Assembly: GCA_019751755.1 (NCBI GenBank)
Contig: JAIENA010000313.1
Span: 1-53,747 of the forward strand
DNA from: Burkholderiaceae bacterium
Lineage (GTDB): Bacteria; Pseudomonadota; Gammaproteobacteria; Burkholderiales; Burkholderiaceae_D
Direction of reading: 5' to 3'
Length of the DNA stretch: 53,747 nt
Shown here: positions 8,092 through 16,117 of the stretch, piece by piece
Position numbering within the stretch: the first letter of the stretch is position 1
How the letters are laid out: each line of letters opens with the position of its first letter
Program-made: the position numbers and the translations under genes
Notes under the pieces: generated by a model
Seen by the model: only the letters and a program-made list of their open reading frames with translations
Databases searched by the model: none
What the model was told of the DNA's origin: nothing

Positions 8092-11000
8092 ATGGGCTTA
8101 GGTAGCTGGTTCAGGAGGAAAATCATCAAACCCATCGAAAAAACGGTGGACAAGGTGGGGAACGCGATTAAGGACATGGGCGAGGGTTTTAACGACATCG
8201 GCGACTCCTTCGAAGAACTCGGCAAGGATATGGCCGCCGTCGCCAAGAAAATCACCGAACTGGGTTATGTCAAGAAGGACCTGGGCAACGGTGACAACAG
8301 CTACACCGCCAATGCGCTTGGCGCCAACATTATTCATGGCCAGGGCGGTAACGACAACATCACCGTGACGGCTGGCGCCTACAACAGTATCTATGGCGAT
8401 GACGGCAATGATACGCTGACGATCAAGGTGGGCGGCTATAACGTGGTGGACGGCGGCAATGGCAACGATACGATTCTGATTAATGTCGGCGCCTATAACA
8501 AAGTCTCCGGTGGCAACGGCGACGACAAAGTCGTGGTGGCCGCCGGCGCGGCCGCCGATGTCGACCTGGGCGAAGGCAACAACATCCTGGGGATCAACTC
8601 GGCTTACAACGAGATCGACGGTGGTAATGGCCACGACAACGTCATCGCCAACGGTGGCTGGAACGACATCGAACTGCGCGGTGGCAACAACACCGTCGTC
8701 GCCAACGGCGGCGCCAACAAGGTCACCACCGGCGACGCCCATGACAACATCACCGTCAAAGGCGCCGCCAATATCGTCAATGCCGGCCATGGCAACAACA
8801 CCGTCTATGCCGGCGGGGCGTCGAACAATATCGGTACCGGTAACGGCGACGATGCGGTGACGGCCGATGGCGCGAATAACGTCATCAACACCAATGGCGG
8901 CGCCGACCGCATCACCGTCAATGGCGCCAACAACCAGGTCAACGCTGGCGATGGCAACAACACCATTAAGGCCGAAGGCGGCCGCAACAAGATCACGGCC
9001 GGCGGCAACGACGACACCATCACCGCTGATGGCGTGTCCAATGAGATCAATGCTGGCCATGGCAGCAATAACGTGACCTTGAATGGCGCCAGCAATGTGC
9101 TGAACGCCGGTGACGGCGCCGATCGCGTGGTCGCCAACGCGGTGTCGAATGTCATCAATGTCGGCAATGGCAACAACGATGTCACCGTCAACGCCGCGTC
9201 CAACGTCGTCACCACCGGCAATGGCGCCGACAAGGTCGACGCCAAGGGCGGCCTCAACGTCATCAACAGCGGCGCCGGCAACGACTACGTCACCGCCATC
9301 GGCGGCCTGAACGTGGTCGATGCCGGCGCCGGCAAAGACACCGTGCTGGCGCTGGGCGGCGCCAATGGCGTCAACGCCAATGACGGCAACGACACCATCA
9401 TCGTCGGCGGCGGCGCCAACGTCATCGTCGAGGGCGGTGGCGCCAGCACCGTGGTGGCGGGCGGGGCGCTCAATATCGTGTACACCGGCGGCGCCAACAA
9501 CAAGGTCGGCGCGTTGGGTAATACCAATGCCCTGATCAGTAACCAGGGCGGCAACCTGCAGGCGGCCGTCGGCGTCAACAATGTCGTGGTCTCCAACGGC
9601 GCCAATAACATCACGCTTGGCCTGGGCTCGAGCAACCTGATCGCCACGGCGGTCGGCGGCAATACCACCGTCGCGGTCGGCAGTACCAACGTGGTGCTGA
9701 CGGAGCTGGGTGGCATGGTCAAAGCGGCCACGGACGGCCTCGGTAAAGTGCTGGCCGACGTTATGCCAAGCAAGGAATCGGCCAAGGCCGTGACCAATGC
9801 CACCGCCAAGCTGACGGCCGCCATCAATAGCGGCAGCGGTGCCGACACCGTGGTGGCGGTGGGTGGCAGCAATGTGATTTACACCGGCGCCGGCAAGGAT
9901 AGCGTGACGGCGGCTGGCGGCAACAATATCGTGCTGGCCAACGGTGGCGACAACATCACCACCGCGATCGGCGCCAATAATATCGTCGTCAACACCGCCG
10001 GCAATAACGTGGTGACGGCGGTCGGCGCCAACAACGTGCTGGTGACCGGCCTGGGTGAAGTCGTGGCCGATGTCTCGGCCAAACTGGGCAGCGCCGCCGG
10101 TGGCGTCACCAAGGCGGTGACATCCTTGATCGGCAAAACGCTGGCCAATACGGCCGGCAATGACGTGGTGACGGGCATCGGTTCCACCAACGTGGTGTAT
10201 ACGGGCGGTGGCAATGACGTGGTCACCGCCGTCGGCGCCAATAACGTGGTGTGGAGCGGCACCGGCAATGACGTCGTCACCGCCATCGGTGCGCACAACC
10301 TGCTGTGGGGCGATGCGGGCGCGGACACCATCACGGCAGCGGGTAGCGACAATCTGCTGGTCTCGGGTGATTACAAGGAAGTTGGCGCCACCGCCGTCGG
10401 TCTGGTTGATGCGATCGCGTCTGGCGTGGCCGCGACCGACCTGGTGGCGAAAGCCGGTCTGGCCGGCGCCGCGTCGAGCCAGACCGGGCGCGACACCATG
10501 ACGGCGTTCGGCAAGAACAATGTGCTGGTCGGTGGCAGCGCCGCCACCACCGCCACCGCGCTCGGTGTCAACAACCTGATCGTCACCGGCGCGTCGAACG
10601 ACGTGGTGACGTCGCTCGGCAGCAAGGCCGGTATTGTCACCGGCGCGGGCAATGACGTGGTCACCGCGATCGGCAGCTATGACGTGATCGTGGCGGGCGA
10701 AGGCAACAACGTGGTGACGGCGCTGGGCACGGCCAACATCATCGAAGGCGGCAGTGGTGATGATGTGCTGACTGCACTGGCGTTCGGTTCCGCCGCCAAG
10801 TCGGCCAGTGTCAACGGCAATCTGGTGGTGGCCGGCGATGGCAACAACGTCATCACCACGGTCGGCGTCGACAATGGCGTCATCGGCGGCAGTGGCAAGG
10901 ATGTGCTGGTAATGGTGTCGTACGGCGGCTCCAACACCAAGACTTCCACCACGCAGTCGGGAGGTTCGCAGCAAACGACCGTCAGCACGCAATTGAACGT

Positions 11001-12705
11001 GGGCTGGACCGGCGCGGGTAACGACACGGCGGTGGTGTATGGCGACCATAACGTGGTGCTGGCCGACAGTGGCAACGATTTCCTGGTGGTGGTCAACGCG
11101 GGCAGCAAGCTGTCCTATAGCAGCACCACCAAGCAGAGCATCGGCGGTTCCGGTGTCTCGCCAACCACCAGCAGTACCAAGGTCAGCATCGATACCGGCA
11201 TGAATTTCGTACACGCCGGCGATGGTAGCGACACCATGATCCTGGCCGGCAGCACCACCGTCGGCATGGGCGGCGCGGGCAGCGACCTGATTGTCTCGTC
11301 GGGCCAGAACAATATCGCGCTCGGTGGCGCCGGCAATGACACCATCATTGGCCTGGCCGAAGCCACGGTGTTCAACACGGCTGAAGCGCTGGTCGAAAGC
11401 GATTACGAAACCGCCGGCGACTGGGTCGGTGCGGCCAGCAACGCCAGCACCATCCGTTCCCAATACAATGCGCTGGGCAAGGGTGACTTGTCGAAGCTGA
11501 ACCTGGTGGGCAATGTGATCCTCGGCGGCGACGGCGACGACATTATCTTTGCCAACAACGCCGGCACCTATGTTGGCGGTGGCAATGGTAATGACATCAT
11601 GATGGGCATGGGCTGGGGCGTGATCGACCACCTGCTGGTCGGCAAGTCCAATAGCTTGAACGCGGCATGGTCTGATGCGGGCAAGGGCTTTGACGCCATC
11701 ACCCAGTACCTGAACACCACCATGACCGATGAAATCAGCAAGGGCTGGAATGGTCTGTCAGCCTCGATGAAGGCGGAACTGGATAAAGCCACTGCCAACG
11801 CCGGCAAACTGGTGGACAGCTTGGGCAATGCGGGCAATTCAGCCATCTCGGCGGTAACCGGCGCCGCCGGTCTGTCGTCGGCCGACTTTGATATCGCCGC
11901 GCCGCTGAAGAGCGCCCTCAATGAAGGCAAGTCAGGGCTGACCAGCGCGATCAATGGTATCGCCAGCGGCGTCAATTATGTGGCCGACGTCGATGTGGGC
12001 AGCGCCTTGAGCACCTCGGTGGACTGGCTTGGCGATGCGTTGCAGACTGCATCGAATGCCAGCGGCAGTGGCGTCAACTGGCTGGGCAAGTACCTCGGCA
12101 TCGATACCCACCTGCCCGAGTTCAAGGGCGCGGACTCCTTCATTGCCGGCTTCCTCGCGTACACGCTGGGCTACAAGTATGCCGACAATAACCGCCTGTG
12201 GGGTGGCGCCGGCGACGACACCATCTACAGCGGCATGGGTAACGATGACTTGCATGGCGGCGCCGGCAAGGATACCTATGTGATGTCGATGGGCGACGGC
12301 AAGGACGTGATCCATGACACCTCGGGCAGCGGCGATGTGCTGAAGTTTACGGCCAATAAGCTGTTCTCGACCGTCACCATGAGCGCGGCGAACGTGAAGG
12401 CGAACATTGATGGCAGCAACCTCGTCGTCAATTACGTCAGTGGCGGCAAGTCGTATGCGCAATTTACGGTCGAGGATTATGCCAAAGGCAGCTTCAGTGA
12501 GTTGGACCTGGTCGATGCATCGGGCAAGCAGGTCGCCGCGCTGGCGTTTGCGGACCTGGTCGCGCAGGCCGACAAGGGCGCCAGCCCGTACGACATGGCG
12601 TCGGTCTGGACTGAGGAGCGCCTGCATACGTTTGCCGACTTGCTGCAGGCTTCGATCACCGGTGGCGCCACTGGTGTGTCGCTGGTGGGTGTCAGTAACG
12701 GCTAA
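8092..12705 (+). CDS. Giant RTX-like calcium-binding repeat protein
   Basis: The 1537-residue protein has no Sec signal peptide. Residues 1 to about 65 form a charged amphipathic helix region (WFRRKIIKPIEKTVDKVGNA). From about 70 to 1150 an 18-residue repeat dominates, roughly G-[AG]-x-N-x-V-x-[AT]-G-x-G-N-D-x-V-x-A-x. This is an RTX nonapeptide (GxGNDxVxx) alternating with an Asn-bearing nonapeptide, and it should fold as a parallel beta-roll. Amphipathic segments interrupt it near residues 540-580, 650-683 and 758-800. A helical region follows (about 1183-1367), then classical RTX repeats (WGGAGDDTIYSGMGNDDLHGGAGKD minus overlap, about 1370-1403), a DVLKF-type domain and a C-terminus suited to type I secretion. 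No T1SS genes are nearby. Likely an extracellular surface or matrix protein; precise function unknown. SD GGAAGGA precedes the ATG. Confidence 0.88.
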   Translation: MGLGSWFRRKIIKPIEKTVDKVGNAIKDMGEGFNDIGDSFEELGKDMAAVAKKITELGYVKKDLGNGDNSYTANALGANIIHGQGGNDNITVTAGAYNSIYGDDGNDTLTIKVGGYNVVDGGNGNDTILINVGAYNKVSGGNGDDKVVVAAGAAADVDLGEGNNILGINSAYNEIDGGNGHDNVIANGGWNDIELRGGNNTVVANGGANKVTTGDAHDNITVKGAANIVNAGHGNNTVYAGGASNNIGTGNGDDAVTADGANNVINTNGGADRITVNGANNQVNAGDGNNTIKAEGGRNKITAGGNDDTITADGVSNEINAGHGSNNVTLNGASNVLNAGDGADRVVANAVSNVINVGNGNNDVTVNAASNVVTTGNGADKVDAKGGLNVINSGAGNDYVTAIGGLNVVDAGAGKDTVLALGGANGVNANDGNDTIIVGGGANVIVEGGGASTVVAGGALNIVYTGGANNKVGALGNTNALISNQGGNLQAAVGVNNVVVSNGANNITLGLGSSNLIATAVGGNTTVAVGSTNVVLTELGGMVKAATDGLGKVLADVMPSKESAKAVTNATAKLTAAINSGSGADTVVAVGGSNVIYTGAGKDSVTAAGGNNIVLANGGDNITTAIGANNIVVNTAGNNVVTAVGANNVLVTGLGEVVADVSAKLGSAAGGVTKAVTSLIGKTLANTAGNDVVTGIGSTNVVYTGGGNDVVTAVGANNVVWSGTGNDVVTAIGAHNLLWGDAGADTITAAGSDNLLVSGDYKEVGATAVGLVDAIASGVAATDLVAKAGLAGAASSQTGRDTMTAFGKNNVLVGGSAATTATALGVNNLIVTGASNDVVTSLGSKAGIVTGAGNDVVTAIGSYDVIVAGEGNNVVTALGTANIIEGGSGDDVLTALAFGSAAKSASVNGNLVVAGDGNNVITTVGVDNGVIGGSGKDVLVMVSYGGSNTKTSTTQSGGSQQTTVSTQLNVGWTGAGNDTAVVYGDHNVVLADSGNDFLVVVNAGSKLSYSSTTKQSIGGSGVSPTTSSTKVSIDTGMNFVHAGDGSDTMILAGSTTVGMGGAGSDLIVSSGQNNIALGGAGNDTIIGLAEATVFNTAEALVESDYETAGDWVGAASNASTIRSQYNALGKGDLSKLNLVGNVILGGDGDDIIFANNAGTYVGGGNGNDIMMGMGWGVIDHLLVGKSNSLNAAWSDAGKGFDAITQYLNTTMTDEISKGWNGLSASMKAELDKATANAGKLVDSLGNAGNSAISAVTGAAGLSSADFDIAAPLKSALNEGKSGLTSAINGIASGVNYVADVDVGSALSTSVDWLGDALQTASNASGSGVNWLGKYLGIDTHLPEFKGADSFIAGFLAYTLGYKYADNNRLWGGAGDDTIYSGMGNDDLHGGAGKDTYVMSMGDGKDVIHDTSGSGDVLKFTANKLFSTVTMSAANVKANIDGSNLVVNYVSGGKSYAQFTVEDYAKGSFSELDLVDASGKQVAALAFADLVAQADKGASPYDMASVWTEERLHTFADLLQASITGGATGVSLVGVSNG

Positions 12706-12744
12706 TCAGCCGCGCATCATCGGTTGAACGCCGCTGACGTTAAG

Positions 12745-12783
12745 AAATACACCATCCCGCCAGGCGCGGGGTGGTGTATTTTT
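12745..12783 (+). terminator. Rho-independent terminator of the RTX-like gene
   Basis: A 16-bp stem (12745-12760 with 12766-12781, one G-T wobble) around a five-base loop ends in a T-rich tail. It lies 40 bp past the stop codon, so the giant gene is probably monocistronic. Confidence 0.88.
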
Positions 12784-12882
12784 AGTATCATTTTGCGTGC
12801 GATGTTGAATGAAGGTTCGAATATGCGCGTCATGCACGTGTGACGGTTGACGCGGCTTTGCAAGGCATCCTATAGTGGCGGC

Positions 12883-13116
12883 ATGATCTCAGATTTCCAC
12901 GAACTTTCCGATAAAATCGACCAACTGGCCGACATGACGATGGCGCTGCGGCGCGAAAACGCGGAACTGCGCCAGCGTAATGTGGCTTTGGCGGCGGAGG
13001 CCCAGGCGTACCAACTGTTGCTGGCGGAGGCGTCGCGCCGGGTCTCGGCCCTGTTGGAGAAAATCCCGCCCGATCCGGCCGAGGCCGCGCCGCAACCCCA
13101 GGGTGACCCCCAGTGA
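12883..13116 (+). CDS. Small coiled-coil ZapB-like protein upstream of zapA
   Basis: The start at 12883 (MISDFHELSDKIDQLADMTMALRREN) is preferred over an upstream start because the coiled-coil heptads begin here. The 77-residue protein is one long coiled coil (ELRQRNVALAAEAQAYQLLLAEASRRVSALLEKI) with a Pro/Ala-rich tail. Small coiled-coil genes directly before zapA are common in beta- and gammaproteobacteria (TIGR02449/ZapB-like) and are thought to act with ZapA at the Z-ring. Its stop overlaps the zapA GTG start by 4 bp. Confidence 0.8.
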   Translation: MISDFHELSDKIDQLADMTMALRRENAELRQRNVALAAEAQAYQLLLAEASRRVSALLEKIPPDPAEAAPQPQGDPQ

Positions 13117-13424
13117 TCCAGATTGACGTGACCATCATGGGCCTGCCGTACCGGCTGGCGTGCAAGGATGAGGAGGAACGCGCGCTGCGCGAAGCCGCCG
13201 CCTTCCTCGATAAAAAGATGACGGGCATCCGCGACGCAGGCAAAGTCAAAGGCAATGACCGCATCGCCGTGATGGCCGCGCTCAGCATGGCGGCGGAATT
13301 CCTGTCATCCAAAGCGCCAACCGGACCGTTGTCGGCCATGTCCATGTTGGAAGTACAAGAAAAAATCGCGGCCATGCATAAAGTGCTCGACAGTGCACTG
13401 ACGCCGCAAGAAATTCTGTTCTGA
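13113..13424 (+). CDS. zapA: Cell division protein ZapA
   Basis: The protein has 103 residues and a GTG start at 13113 that overlaps the previous stop, implying translational coupling. It has the ZapA fold pattern: an N-terminal beta strand (IQIDVTIMGLPYRLAC), then DEEERALREAAAFLDKKM, and a C-terminal coiled coil. NDRIAVMAALSMAAEFL matches the conserved middle. ZapA cross-links FtsZ protofilaments at the division site in the cytoplasm. 6S RNA follows directly, the conserved zapA-ssrS order of proteobacteria. Confidence 0.93.
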   Translation: MIQIDVTIMGLPYRLACKDEEERALREAAAFLDKKMTGIRDAGKVKGNDRIAVMAALSMAAEFLSSKAPTGPLSAMSMLEVQEKIAAMHKVLDSALTPQEILF

Positions 13425-13467
13425 TCACGTCTTTCCTCTTTCCTGATTGCGCAAGGAGGAGTAAACT

Positions 13468-13650
13468 CCGTGTCACCCTGCGGTGTTCGTGGATGCCATA
13501 TATTCCTTGAACCATTTGTTTGCACCGGTCGCGGGAATTTGTTTGATGGGAGTGAGCGTCGCTAGCCCGATGAACCCGAAATTGAACTAACTGTGACCAC
13601 CTGAGCCGTTAGGTTCGGGATGCCGGCATAGCGGCACAGGCGGGGCACTT
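13468..13650 (+). ncRNA. ssrS: 6S RNA
   Basis: The stretch follows zapA, where ssrS sits in proteobacteria, and has no coding frame. Its 5' part has the 6S-like CTGCGGTGTTCGTG. Its 3' part has CACCTGAGCC-GTTA-GGTTCGGG followed by a GCCGGCATAGCGGC segment, the equivalent of the E. coli 6S CCUUGAACC/GGUUCAAGG hairpin and the following closing-stem strand. The ends can pair (GTG near 13470 with CAC near 13648) to make the long bulged rod that mimics an open promoter and binds sigma-70 RNA polymerase in stationary phase. The exact ends are estimates. Confidence 0.8.
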
Positions 13651-13659
13651 ATTCGTATG

Positions 13660-13699
13660 AAAAGCGGTTGCGCATTGTTTTGCGCCGCCGCTTTTTTTT
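13660..13699 (+). terminator. Rho-independent terminator downstream of 6S RNA
   Basis: AAAGCGG (13661-13667) pairs with CCGCTTT (13688-13694), with an inner GCGC/GCGC pairing, followed by T through 13699. It lies between the 6S RNA and the EVE gene and probably ends the zapA/6S transcript. Confidence 0.75.
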
Positions 13700-13730
13700 G
13701 TTCAACGTCTTTGTGACTGCAGAGAGAACC

Positions 13731-14186
13731 ATGGCTTACTGGTTGATGAAATCCGAACCCGATGAAGTCAGCATCGATGATGCGCTGGCGGCGCCGAATC
13801 AGACCGTGCCATGGTTCGGGGTGCGCAACTACCAGGCCCGCAACTTTATGCGCGATGGCATGCGGGTCGGCGATGGCGTGCTGTTTTATCACTCCAGTTG
13901 CGCTGAACCGGGCATTGCCGGCCTGGCCGAAGTGGCCAGCAGCGCCTATCCGGACACGACCCAATTCGATCCCGCCAGCCATTACCATGACGCGAAATCG
14001 ACGCCGGAGGCGCCGCGCTGGCTGATGGTCGACGTCAAAGCGGTGCGCAAGACGCGCCTGTTGTCACTGGCGGAACTGCGCACGATCCCGGAACTGGACG
14101 ATATGGTGGTGCTGCAAAAGGGCAGCCGCCTGTCGATCACGCCGGTCACGCCGGCGCAGTGGGATACGTTGCAAAAACTGCTGTAG
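13731..14186 (+). CDS. EVE domain-containing protein
   Basis: The start at 13731 is used because the 21 upstream in-frame residues lie in the terminator. The 151-residue protein is a single EVE domain: MAYWLMKSEPDEVSIDDAL at the start, WFGVRNYQARNFMRDGMRVGDGVLFYHS, GIAGLAEVAS and PRWLMVDV. EVE domains have a PUA-like fold that in some proteins binds modified DNA or RNA bases (YTH/PUA relatives). The gene follows 6S RNA, a common order in Burkholderiales. The ligand is unknown. Confidence 0.9.
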   Translation: MAYWLMKSEPDEVSIDDALAAPNQTVPWFGVRNYQARNFMRDGMRVGDGVLFYHSSCAEPGIAGLAEVASSAYPDTTQFDPASHYHDAKSTPEAPRWLMVDVKAVRKTRLLSLAELRTIPELDDMVVLQKGSRLSITPVTPAQWDTLQKLL

Positions 14187-14196
14187 TGGTTTGCTT

Positions 14197-14223
14197 GCCG
14201 GATTACGCTGCGCTAATCTGGCC
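14197..14223. repeat. REP-like hairpin between convergent genes
   Basis: GCCGGATTACGC and GCTAATCTGGC form an imperfect hairpin resembling the GGCGGATTACGC...GCTAATCCGCC elements found dispersed between genes in many proteobacteria. It sits between the EVE gene and lgt and may act as a bidirectional terminator. The family assignment is from memory of the motif. Confidence 0.45.
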
Positions 14224-14254
14224 TACGGGCATGCCGGTTGTGTAGAAGGGCGCA

Positions 14255-15070
14255 TTACGCGCTGGCGGGCGCGCCAGCGTAGACCTGCTTCTTGTACGAC
14301 CATACCAGCATCAGCAGCGCGCCGATAATCATCGGCAGCGACAGCATCTGTCCCGACGAAATATCCAGCCCGGCGAGGTTGACGCTCCAGTCCGGGGTGC
14401 GGAAGTATTCGGTGAAGAAGCGCGCGCAGCCATACAGCAGCACGAACAGCGCGCCGACCGCCAGGCGCGGACGGGCCTTGCGCGCGAACGGCCAGACGAT
14501 GGCGAACACCAGCAAGCCATCAATGACCATCTGGTAAATCGGCGACGGGTGGCGCGGGCCCTCGACGCCAGGCCACAGCATGGCCCACGGCAGCGCCGGA
14601 TCGGCCAGGCGACCCGGCAGTTCCGCATTGATGAAATTGCCGAGGCGGCCGCACGCATAACCGAGTGGCACTAGCGGCGCGATGAAGTCATACACGTCCA
14701 GCACATTGAAGCCCTGCTTGCGCGCCCACAGCCACATGGCGAACAGCACGCCGAGGAAGCCGCCGTGGAACGACATGCCGCCATTCCACACCGCGAAGAT
14801 TTGCAGCGGGTTGTGGAAGAAATACTCGGGACGGTAAAACAGCACTTCCCCCAGGCGGCCGCCCAGCACCACCCCCAGCATGCCGTAAAACAGCATGTCG
14901 TCCAGGTGCTGGTTGGTCCAGCCCTGGCGGGCAATATGCGGCTGCTTGATGCGCACCCGGCCCAGCAGGATGAACAGGGCGAAGGCTGCCACGTACATCA
15001 GGCCATACCAGTGGATCTTGACGGGGCCCAGCGCAATGGCGACGGGATCGGGTAGCGGGTGGGTCAGCAT
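14255..15070 (-). CDS. lgt: Prolipoprotein diacylglyceryl transferase Lgt
   Basis: The 271-residue integral membrane protein has seven or so hydrophobic segments and the Lgt signature GRLGNFINAELPGR (about residues 140-153). It also has the N-terminal IHWYGLMYVAAFA and MSFHGGFLG motifs, including the catalytic His region. It transfers diacylglyceryl from phosphatidylglycerol to the lipobox Cys of prelipoproteins, the first step of lipoprotein maturation in the inner membrane. Its start overlaps the stop of the LysR gene by 7 bp, so the two may be co-transcribed. Confidence 0.97.
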   Translation of the reverse strand: MLTHPLPDPVAIALGPVKIHWYGLMYVAAFALFILLGRVRIKQPHIARQGWTNQHLDDMLFYGMLGVVLGGRLGEVLFYRPEYFFHNPLQIFAVWNGGMSFHGGFLGVLFAMWLWARKQGFNVLDVYDFIAPLVPLGYACGRLGNFINAELPGRLADPALPWAMLWPGVEGPRHPSPIYQMVIDGLLVFAIVWPFARKARPRLAVGALFVLLYGCARFFTEYFRTPDWSVNLAGLDISSGQMLSLPMIIGALLMLVWSYKKQVYAGAPASA

Positions 15071-15960
15071 TGCGTACTCTTTCGTAATAAATCCAGGAAG
15101 CCCAGCAGCACCGGCGACGGGTTGTCGCGGCGCCAGGCCAGACCGGTTTCGACCTGCGGTGTGGGGTCGGCCAAGGCCCGGTATTCTACGCCGGGGCGCA
15201 TTAAATTCGACACGGATTGTGGCACAAGCGCGATGCCCATGCCAGCCGAGACCAGGCTGACGATGGTTTGCATCTGGATCGCTTCCTGGCCGATGGCCGG
15301 CGTCAGTCCCGCCGCGCGGAACACCGACAGGATGGCGTCATACAGCCCGGGGGAAATCGCGCGCGGGAAGATAATCAGCGGCAGCGGCGGCAAGTCTTTC
15401 AGCGCGACCTTGCCGCGCCGCGTGATCAGGCCCAATGGCGCGGCCAGCACCAGGGGTTCTTTCAGCACCGGCAAATAATCGAGTTCGGCCTTGGCCTTGT
15501 CCGGCAACGGCGGGATCAGCAGGCCGGCATCGATCCGGTGGTGCAGCAGGTCTTCCAGCTGCAAGTCCGAGGTCGCTTCCTGCAGCACGATCTGCACTTG
15601 CGGATAGGCCGCGCGGTAGGCGCGCAGGAACGGTGGCAGCACGCTGTAATCGGCCGATGACACGAACGCCAGCGCCAGGCGGCCGCTTTCACCGCTGGCG
15701 GCGCGCCGCACCAGCGCAGGCAATTCCTGCGCCTGCGACAGCAGGCGGCGCGCTTCCGGCAACAGCGCGGCGCCGGCCGGCGTCAGCGCCACGCCGCGCC
15801 GGTTGCGGTCGAACAGGGGCGCGCCCAGCAAGTCTTCCAGTTGGGCGATGGCTTGCGACAGCGGCGGCTGTGTCATGTGCAGGCGCTGCGCGGCTTTGCC
15901 GAAGTGCAGTTCTTCGGCCACCGTGACGAAATAGCGCAACTGCCGTAATTCAAGATGCAT
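15064..15960 (-). CDS. LysR-family transcriptional regulator divergent from ilvD
   Basis: The 298-residue protein has an N-terminal helix-turn-helix (LRQLRYFVTVAEELHFGKAAQRLHMTQPPLSQAIAQLEDLLGAPLFDR), typical of LysR regulators, and an effector domain with LAFVSSADYSVLPPFLRAY. The HTH resembles CatM/BenM-type members. It is divergent from ilvD with a 25-bp inverted repeat between them and partly overlaps lgt at its 3' end. A role in controlling ilvD is inferred from position only. The effector is unknown. Confidence 0.9.
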   Translation of the reverse strand: MHLELRQLRYFVTVAEELHFGKAAQRLHMTQPPLSQAIAQLEDLLGAPLFDRNRRGVALTPAGAALLPEARRLLSQAQELPALVRRAASGESGRLALAFVSSADYSVLPPFLRAYRAAYPQVQIVLQEATSDLQLEDLLHHRIDAGLLIPPLPDKAKAELDYLPVLKEPLVLAAPLGLITRRGKVALKDLPPLPLIIFPRAISPGLYDAILSVFRAAGLTPAIGQEAIQMQTIVSLVSAGMGIALVPQSVSNLMRPGVEYRALADPTPQVETGLAWRRDNPSPVLLGFLDLLRKSTQC

Positions 15961-15997
15961 AGGTGATGTTCATATGAGAATCGTTCGCAACGTATTG

Positions 15998-16022
15998 CTG
16001 TGATATGCATAGCGTATCACAG
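15998..16022. promoter_or_regulatory. LysR-type operator between the regulator gene and ilvD
   Basis: CTGTGATA and TATCACAG form a perfect 8-bp inverted repeat around a 9-bp spacer, and the site contains a T-N11-A LysR box (16004-16016). It is 38 bp from the LysR start and just upstream of a possible ilvD -35 (TTGACT, 16040-16045), the usual place for a LysR activation site. Confidence 0.6.
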
Positions 16023-16117
16023 GGGCGTAAAAACCATATTTGACTTGTGGGCTTAGGCGAGGCACTCTGGCGTCATCCGCACCAAGTGATGTGCATGTCA
16101 GAATAGAGGAGCCCACC

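Noticed and set aside
8480..9900. Short regular DNA repeats suggestive of a CRISPR or VNTR array
   Set aside because: The period follows 18 codons, units vary freely at silent sites, and there are no unique spacers. It is coding repeat of the RTX-like protein.
8098..11631. A 1177-codon open frame antisense to the giant repeat gene
   Set aside because: It mirrors the GC-rich repeats codon by codon, has no Shine-Dalgarno or known domain, and disappears where the sense protein changes composition. It is a shadow of the repetitive sense gene.
12790..12830. GGTTCGAAT near 12813 as a tRNA T-arm
   Set aside because: No acceptor stem, D-arm or anticodon arm can be built around it.
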